The notes below the pieces were generated by a model. The model was given only the letters and a program-made list of their open reading frames with translations, did no database searches and was not told the DNA's origin. Positions 42,025 to 47,184 of a stretch of 47,184 nucleotides of DNA are shown here, piece by piece. This stretch comes from Phaeobacter italicus (GTDB lineage Bacteria; Pseudomonadota; Alphaproteobacteria; Rhodobacterales; Rhodobacteraceae): NCBI RefSeq assembly GCF_001258055.1, contig NZ_CVRM01000007.1, forward strand, positions 1 through 47,184. Reading direction: 5' to 3'. How positions within the stretch are numbered: position 1 is the stretch's first letter; each line of letters starts with the position of its first letter. The position numbers and the translations under genes are program-made.

Positions 42025-42509
42025 GAGAGCACCTGCTCTGGCACAGAGATGACGGCATCCAGGTTGATGATCCGCACCATGGTATCATCATGAGAAATGA
42101 TGCCCTGGATGTAGTCCATCGTGTTCCGGCTATCGACCGGCGGGGTGTCCTGGATGTCATCTGGATTGATCGAGATAATCTCAGAGACCGACTCTGCCAG
42201 AAGACCAACGGGTTTTCCGTGGACAGAGACAACGATCACGACATTGCGCTCGCTGGCTTCGGTCTGCTGCAGACCAAAGCGCGCGGACAGATCGTAGATC
42301 GGGATCACCGCACCACGCAGGTTCATCACCCCCAAGACATCTGCCGGCGCATGCGGCAGGATGGTCACGGGCGACCAGCGGCGGATCTCGCGGATCTGCG
42401 TGATTTTCAGGCAGAACGCCTGGCCTGCGACGGTGAAGCTGACAAACTCGCTATGCTGGGCGTGCTTGATTTCAGCGTCGTCGTGTTTTGCTTCAGCTTG
42501 CGATTGCAT
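42021..42509 (-). CDS. cheW: CheW chemotaxis scaffold protein
   Basis: 162 residues. A CheW-like domain starts at about residue 20 (EFVSFTVAGQAFCLKITQIREI) with PHAPADVLGVMNLRGAVIPI and LSARFGL. Couples chemoreceptors to CheA. The gene overlaps the cheA end by 17 bp and the cheR start by 4 bp, so the three genes are translated as one unit. The first 18 residues are a charged leader. Confidence 0.95.
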   Translation of the reverse strand: MQSQAEAKHDDAEIKHAQHSEFVSFTVAGQAFCLKITQIREIRRWSPVTILPHAPADVLGVMNLRGAVIPIYDLSARFGLQQTEASERNVVIVVSVHGKPVGLLAESVSEIISINPDDIQDTPPVDSRNTMDYIQGIISHDDTMVRIINLDAVISVPEQVLS

Positions 42510-44634
42510 TGTTCAGTCTCCGCTCGGTATCGAAAGCGGCTGCCGAGGGCGAAGCCGCAAGAATGCTTTCAGGGTCCAGGATCATCGCGATCTTGCCATC
42601 CCCAAGGATTGTGGCTGCTGCCACCCCGGGAATATTGCCGCAAACGCCGTCGAGGCTCTTGATGACGACCTGGCGCTGGTCATGGATATCATCCACAGCC
42701 AGAGCGCTGCGCTGCCCGGTTTCGGTTTCCACCAGAAGGTAGACGCCGGGAGGCTGATCATGATCAGGCTTATCAAGGCCCAAGGCCGCGCCGACATCAC
42801 AGACCGGGACAAAATTGCCGCGGATCGACAGCAGCGTGCCGTCTGCACCAAGGTTGTTCACCATGTCATCGCTGCCGCGCATGGTTTCCACGATCGAGGT
42901 GATCGGAACCACCATCGTCTGATCGGCAACCGACACGACCATCCCGTCCATGACCGCGAGGGTCAGCGGCAGAATGATGGTAAAGGTCGACCCTTTCCCA
43001 GGGGTGGAACTAATGTTGATCCGGCCGCCGAGTGCGGTGACCGCATTTTTCACGACATCCATGCCAACCCCGCGGCCCGAGAGATTGGAGATCTCTTTGG
43101 CGGTGGAAAAGCCCGGCAAGAACAACAGGTTGTCGATCTCGCTGTCGGTCAGATCCGCGTTCTCCGGGATCAGGCCCTTGTCGATGGCAATCTGTTTGAC
43201 CCGCGGACGGTTCACACCAGCGCCATCATCCTTGATTTCGATGCAGACACTGCCGGACCGATGAGACGCCGTCAGGCGGATCTCACCTGATCGCGCCTTG
43301 CCGGCGGCCTCACGGTCTTCGGGCTTTTCAACACCATGATCGACCGCGTTGCGCAGGATATGCGTCAGCGGATCGGACAGACGTTCGATGACCGTCTTGT
43401 CGACTTCGGTGTTTTCGCCCTCGGTGACCAGTTTACAGGTCTTTCCGGTCGCGGCAGAGGCTTCGCGCACGATCCGGGCCATCCGCTGAAACAGCGGCTT
43501 TACCGGCTGGGCGCGAATGGACATGACACCTTCCTGAATGTCCCGTGCGAGGTTTTTGAAGCCTTCCAGCTCCGTTTCGACATCGCGCAGATCAGCCACA
43601 TCAAGATTGGCAATCTGCTGGGCCAGCATGGAGTGGTTGATGATCAGCTCGCCAACTGCGTTGATGAGGCGATCAACCCGTTCCAGGTCGACACGCAGGG
43701 TCGGGTTTGGTCCGGTTTTCGCGGTCTCAGCCTTGGGAGCTGCCGTTTTGGCAGCCGCCGGAGCAGGAGCCGGATCCGCAGCTTCCGCTACAGGCTCCGA
43801 GGCTGGGACCGGCGCCTCAAAAGGGGCCGCCACCTGATCTGCGCCTTCCTCGGGCATGACCCCGAATGCGGCATCCAGAGCCGCCAGCGCATTGGCCTCA
43901 TCTTCTGCGTCGCTGTCAGATTCAATCGACAATTCACACAGCCCTTCAACAAATTCAAAGACCGATTCCACAGCCGATTTGGATTCCGTGCTGGTCAGGG
44001 TCAGTTTCCAGGTCAGATAGCTCTCGTCGGTGTCGAGCGCATCGAAACCGGGCAGTTCGCTATCATCAAGCTGCACCTCGAGTGTGCCGAGATCTGCAAG
44101 GGTCTGGAACAGGAAATACGGTTCGTTTCCAGTGCCATACATATCCTTGAGCGGGTGGAAACGAATCTTGTAGATCCGTTCCTTTTCCATCTCGATCGGG
44201 GCCGCATCAAAGGCACCGCCAAGACCCATCGGCTGGAAGACGAGTTCCTCTTCTTCCTCTTCGATGTATTCCTCAAGCGCAGAGATCAGCACATCATGAT
44301 GCGCCTCATCGGTGCTGCCACCGTCACGGGCGACAGCCACCAGATCGCTGAGATGATCGCTCGAACGCAACAGGAGTTGGATCAGCTTGGTGTCCAGCTC
44401 CAACCGGTTGGCGCGCACCTCGTCAAAGACCGTTTCAAACTTGTGGGCAAAGGCAACCAGCTCGTCCAGGCCGAAAGCGCCAGCGCCACCCTTGATCGAA
44501 TGGACCGCCCGAAAGACGGCATTGACCACCTCAGGGTCGTGATCGCCACCTTCGATGGCGGTCAGACCCTCGTCCATTGCTTCGAGGAGCTCTTCACACT
44601 CCTCAAAGAAGGTATCCTGAATCGAGCCGGCCAT
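42493..44634 (-). CDS. cheA: CheA chemotaxis histidine kinase
   Basis: 713 residues. HPt domain with phosphoacceptor His45 in FRAVHSIKGGAGAFG; a P2-like response-regulator binding region (about 145-235); an Ala/Pro-rich linker (about 270-310); dimerisation domain (LRVDLERVDRLINAVGELI); HATPase domain (HILRNAVDHGVE, DDGAGVN, GRGVGMDVV); and a C-terminal CheW-like regulatory domain. It passes phosphate from the receptor complex to CheY. Starts one base past the first cheY stop, ATG 44634. All catalytic elements are intact. Confidence 0.96.
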   Translation of the reverse strand: MAGSIQDTFFEECEELLEAMDEGLTAIEGGDHDPEVVNAVFRAVHSIKGGAGAFGLDELVAFAHKFETVFDEVRANRLELDTKLIQLLLRSSDHLSDLVAVARDGGSTDEAHHDVLISALEEYIEEEEEELVFQPMGLGGAFDAAPIEMEKERIYKIRFHPLKDMYGTGNEPYFLFQTLADLGTLEVQLDDSELPGFDALDTDESYLTWKLTLTSTESKSAVESVFEFVEGLCELSIESDSDAEDEANALAALDAAFGVMPEEGADQVAAPFEAPVPASEPVAEAADPAPAPAAAKTAAPKAETAKTGPNPTLRVDLERVDRLINAVGELIINHSMLAQQIANLDVADLRDVETELEGFKNLARDIQEGVMSIRAQPVKPLFQRMARIVREASAATGKTCKLVTEGENTEVDKTVIERLSDPLTHILRNAVDHGVEKPEDREAAGKARSGEIRLTASHRSGSVCIEIKDDGAGVNRPRVKQIAIDKGLIPENADLTDSEIDNLLFLPGFSTAKEISNLSGRGVGMDVVKNAVTALGGRINISSTPGKGSTFTIILPLTLAVMDGMVVSVADQTMVVPITSIVETMRGSDDMVNNLGADGTLLSIRGNFVPVCDVGAALGLDKPDHDQPPGVYLLVETETGQRSALAVDDIHDQRQVVIKSLDGVCGNIPGVAAATILGDGKIAMILDPESILAASPSAAAFDTERRLNNAIAS

Positions 44635-44635
44635 A

Positions 44636-45010
44636 TCAGGCAGCCGCCCCGGTAACGCGCTTCAGCGCGAAGATCAAAGATGCATCGTCAAACGGCTTGG
44701 TAATCCAGCCGGTTGCGCCGGCATTACGGGCACGTGCCTTCAGCTCCGGCGCGCTTTCGGTCGTCAGAACCAGAATCGGCACCTTGGAGTTGATGTCCTC
44801 GCCGCGCAGCTCTTCGATGACGCCAAAACCATCGAGGTTGGGCATGTTGATGTCGGTGATCACAACGTCCGGCGCAACGTCCGGGTACATGTCTACACCT
44901 TCACGGCCGTCCACGGCACAGTGGTATTCAAAGCCCGCCTCTTCCAGAGCGGCGGCCAGGAGATTCCGGATGGTGCGGGAATCGTCGATTGCCAGAACTT
45001 TCGTTTTCAT
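44636..45010 (-). CDS. cheY: CheY-type response regulator (first copy)
   Basis: 124 residues, a lone receiver. Phosphorylation site Asp53 in VITDINMPNLDG, acidic pair Asp9-Asp10, TTE region (Thr83/84) and Lys105 in ITKPF. ATG 45010 overlaps the STAS stop by four bases and the gene ends one base before cheA, so it is translated right ahead of the kinase. The likely output is the flagellar motor. Sequence is clearly different from the second copy near 41 kb. Confidence 0.9.
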   Translation of the reverse strand: MKTKVLAIDDSRTIRNLLAAALEEAGFEYHCAVDGREGVDMYPDVAPDVVITDINMPNLDGFGVIEELRGEDINSKVPILVLTTESAPELKARARNAGATGWITKPFDDASLIFALKRVTGAAA

Positions 45011-45294
45011 GCTGTTTCCTCGTCTTCAAAGCGGTTGGGCTCGAGCCCCAAAAGAGTGAGCGATTTCCGGCACCCTTCGGTTATGTTCGCGACTGCAAAA
45101 CCGAGCCCTTCTGAGCGCCATTGCTGTTCAGCGCTCAAGAGCAGCTGCAGGCAGCGCGATGGCATCACGGCCACATTGCTACAGTCGATTTCCACTGCCT
45201 GAGTTCGCGCCCCCCGCAGGAAGGCAATCAACGGCTCCAGGTCGGAGAATGCGTTGGGCAGGTCCAAAATATGTTTTTGCGTTTCCGTCGTCAT
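45007..45294 (-). CDS. STAS-domain protein, first gene of the che operon
   Basis: 95 residues from ATG 45294. A longer frame to 45438 runs into noncoding sequence and lacks family likeness. A STAS-like fold is suggested by the alternating segments AVEIDCSNVAVMPSRCLQLLLSAEQQW and GLGFAVANITEGCRKSLTLLGL, but the usual Ser in a DxS motif is not obvious. Such small STAS proteins head che operons in several alphaproteobacteria. Role unknown; a ligand-binding or partner-switch function is a guess. Stop overlaps the cheY start. Confidence 0.75.
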   Translation of the reverse strand: MTTETQKHILDLPNAFSDLEPLIAFLRGARTQAVEIDCSNVAVMPSRCLQLLLSAEQQWRSEGLGFAVANITEGCRKSLTLLGLEPNRFEDEETA

Positions 45295-45724
45295 GGTCAG
45301 CGATTCGCACCCCCGTGGTCGGCGACAGGTTTCAAGTCGATGCGTTAGGAGTAGACTTTGGGCCTTAATATTTGATTGCCAGTGAGCACGGCTGCAGGGC
45401 ATTTCCCAAAAGGATTCCGCTGCAAATTCCCCGGGCAATTTCCAAAAATTTTAGCGGATAGAAATCGCCACAACCCAGACGAATTGCTGCACTCAACCCC
45501 GGGCTGCGCGTTAACAGCGAGCGATTATTTTTTGGGCATGTCACGCATGCCCCTTACGCGCGCGCGTGAATCTAGGCGGTCAGAAATGGCGGTTTCATCC
45601 AGGTTTTTCTGATTGATTTCGCATGCAAAACCAGCGCCGTGTAAGCCTGAAATTAACTCCTGTCCGTCATGAAAGATACACTTTGGCTGCCTGCGCAGCG
45701 CGTATCGATCGAAAGGAGTTCAAG
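45295..45724. promoter_or_regulatory. Divergent promoter region between the che operon and the chemoreceptor gene
   Basis: 430 bases without a gene. Palindrome GGGCATG (45534-45540) - TCACG - CATGCCC (45546-45552) is the clearest element, near the middle, and could be an operator for both directions. A run GCGCGCGCG lies at about 45557-45566. Ribosome site AAAGGAG precedes the receptor ATG at 45725. I see no clear sigma-28 or sigma-54 box. Confidence 0.5.
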
Positions 45725-47184
45725 ATGAAAGCTGTGCCCGCTTTTCGTCTCGCCTACAAGCTGCCGCTACTGGTTATCGGGCTTGTTCTGACCATCACCG
45801 CAATTCTGATCACGATCAGCTCCCTTGCGCTTCAACGGGCGGCCATGGACAGTGTGGAAACCCAGTTTCACGCGATGACCAACGACCGAAGCAGCGCGCT
45901 GATGGCGCTGATCGAGGGGATGAATTCCGACGCCAGAACCCTGGCGAGCAACCCTTCTACGGCAACCGCGCTGGAATGGTTCACTATGACATGGGGTGGC
46001 ATTGAGGGCGATCCTGCCAAGGTTCTGCGCACCGCCTATATCGATTCGAATCCCAATCCCGCCGGGCAGAAACATCTGCTCGACCGCGGCATCGGCGATT
46101 CGCCCTATCACATGCACCACCAGCGTTTTCATGCTGGTCTGACTGCGGTGATGACCAACAAGGGTTATTACGATGTCTTTCTGATCAGCCCAGAAGGCGA
46201 CGTCGTCTACTCTGTCACCAAAGAGGCTGATTATGCCTCCAACCTCGTCAACGGAGCATATGCCGATTCTGGCCTGGGAGAGGCATTCTCGGCTGCAATC
46301 AAAATGCAGTCCGGTGATGTCTACTTTGCAGATATGCGATCCTATGCCCCAAGCGCCGGAGCAGCGGCCGCATTTGTCGCCACGCCTGTTTATGATTCGG
46401 GCAAAACGCTCCGCGGTGTTCTCGCGCTGCAGGTTCCTGTCGAAATGATCACCAACATCGTGAACCCTGTCGACAGCATGAGCGAGACGCTGGATGTCTA
46501 CATCGTCGGGGACGACCTGCGGGTACGAACAGATTCGCGACTGGACGGAATGCACAAAGTCCTTGAGGAAATGCCCCGCACCGATCAGGTTCTTGCGGCG
46601 CTGGAAGGCAACTCAGGCTTCTTTGCGAGTACAATTGGCGCCTCCGGCAATCCTGTCGTGGCCTATTCCGAACCGGTCCAGATGGACCGGGTGACCTGGG
46701 CCATTGTTGCAGAGCAGGACCGCGCCGAATTGCTCGCTCCTGTGGTGAATACTCGAAATCAGCTGCTGTTCATCTCACTGGGCTGCGCGGTTGTCATGTC
46801 ACTTCTGGGCTGGCTGTTTGCCCGCTCCGTGACCAAACCCATCAACCGCATCTGTGGTCGAATCGCAGAGATTGCGAGCGGCAATCTGTCGGCAGAGATC
46901 CCTGAAGCAAAGAGATCCGACGAAATCGGCGATATCGGCAAACAGATGATCAGCCTGCAGGACGATCTGAAACAAGCCCGCACAGCCGAACTGGAGCGCG
47001 CCGAGCAGCAACGCCAGCAAGAGGTCGTGGTCGAACAGCTCAGTGCCGGCCTGATCCGCCTTGCGGCTGGTGATTTCTCTCAGAAAATCGAAGATGCCTT
47101 TCCTGAACATCACGAGAGACTGCGCGAGAATTTCAACTCGACCGCAGAGACGCTCAGCGCGACGGTGACGCAGGTGATCGACAC
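45725..47184 (+). CDS. Methyl-accepting chemotaxis protein, N-terminal part (runs off the window)
   Basis: 486 residues visible, no stop codon. First membrane helix (about 13-34, PLLVIGLVLTITAILITISS), a large periplasmic Cache-like sensor region (about 40-340, with YYDVFLISPEGDVVYSV and GVLALQVPVEMI), and a second membrane helix (about 345-366, LLFISLGCAVVMSLLGWLF). A HAMP domain follows (SVTKPINRICGRIAEIASGN), then a linker helix and a second HAMP-like segment (LAAGDFSQKIEDAFP). The methyl-accepting signalling domain must lie beyond the right edge. Ligand unknown. AAAGGAG precedes ATG 45725. Divergent from the che operon, so it is probably a main receptor of that system. Confidence 0.88.
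   Translation, partial: MKAVPAFRLAYKLPLLVIGLVLTITAILITISSLALQRAAMDSVETQFHAMTNDRSSALMALIEGMNSDARTLASNPSTATALEWFTMTWGGIEGDPAKVLRTAYIDSNPNPAGQKHLLDRGIGDSPYHMHHQRFHAGLTAVMTNKGYYDVFLISPEGDVVYSVTKEADYASNLVNGAYADSGLGEAFSAAIKMQSGDVYFADMRSYAPSAGAAAAFVATPVYDSGKTLRGVLALQVPVEMITNIVNPVDSMSETLDVYIVGDDLRVRTDSRLDGMHKVLEEMPRTDQVLAALEGNSGFFASTIGASGNPVVAYSEPVQMDRVTWAIVAEQDRAELLAPVVNTRNQLLFISLGCAVVMSLLGWLFARSVTKPINRICGRIAEIASGNLSAEIPEAKRSDEIGDIGKQMISLQDDLKQARTAELERAEQQRQQEVVVEQLSAGLIRLAAGDFSQKIEDAFPEHHERLRENFNSTAETLSATVTQVID

Noticed and set aside
43336-44655. Plus-strand open frame of 439 codons
   Set aside because: Antisense shadow of cheA, which has complete kinase motifs.
45355-45520. CtrA-type sites (TTAA-N7-TTAA) before the che operon
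   Set aside because: TTAATATTTGATTG and other TTAA words do not give a second TTAA at the right spacing.

Overview
This window looks like chromosome of an alphaproteobacterium of the Rhodobacteraceae (Roseobacter group). The GC content is high. A GTTC-N7-GTTC LexA box of the alphaproteobacterial type is present. The gene sets (ligase-associated exonuclease plus ATP-dependent ligase, COQ8-like kinase, XylFH-type transporter with a ROK regulator, STAS-cheY-cheA-cheW-cheR-cheY cluster) fit that group. I see no tRNA, rRNA, insertion sequence, prophage or CRISPR array. Family assignments come from reading motifs, without database searches.

Layout. 1-3.2 kb: the C-terminal part of a large secreted adhesin that opens in near-identical 282-bp tandem repeats and carries two PA14-type modules. 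3.3-6.2 kb: an MFS transporter and a COQ8/ADCK3-type kinase, both on the minus strand. 6.4-8.5 kb: an orphan sensor histidine kinase with a periplasmic solute-binding domain. 8.8-13.8 kb: an exported alpha/beta hydrolase with an Asp nucleophile, a PhzF-like protein, and a LuxR-type regulator divergent from an ornithine-cyclodeaminase-like and aminotransferase gene pair. 13.9-15.5 kb: three overlapping genes for small membrane-associated proteins. 15.5-20.8 kb: a PPP phosphatase divergent from a yjb-type exopolysaccharide operon (yjbH, yjbF, an OPX-type export lipoprotein, a yjbE-like small protein).

20.8-27.7 kb is a DNA-repair island. A DUF4130-UdgX fusion and its radical SAM partner sit on the minus strand, directly behind a perfect LexA box. 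A MATE transporter lies upstream, and a divergent exonuclease-ligase operon follows. The radical SAM protein ends in QLSLF, the consensus peptide for binding the beta sliding clamp. 27.7-28.9 kb: a TspO-related membrane protein and an orphan metal-type MerR regulator.

28.9-37.5 kb is a sugar regulon. A xylose-type ABC transporter (xylF, xylH and a single-domain ATPase) diverges from a ROK regulator. The ROK gene overlaps a secreted FG-GAP/ASPIC (CRTAC1-type) gene. Convergent to these are galM and a di-heme cytochrome c peroxidase gene overlapping galM. Two closely matching palindromes, one in the xylF/ROK intergenic region and one before galM, suggest that one regulator controls both arms. 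Sugar uptake, mutarotation, a periplasmic peroxidase and its possible beta-propeller partner would then be one unit.

37.9-40.2 kb: an ExoY-type sugar transferase and a flippase. 40.3-45.3 kb: a compact chemotaxis operon on the minus strand ending in an unnamed 114-residue helical protein with a CheZ-like DxxxQ motif. A divergent chemoreceptor gene runs off the right edge. The most promising leads are the ROK-controlled sugar/peroxidase regulon, the SOS-linked radical SAM-UdgX pair with its clamp motif, and the possible CheZ-like protein.
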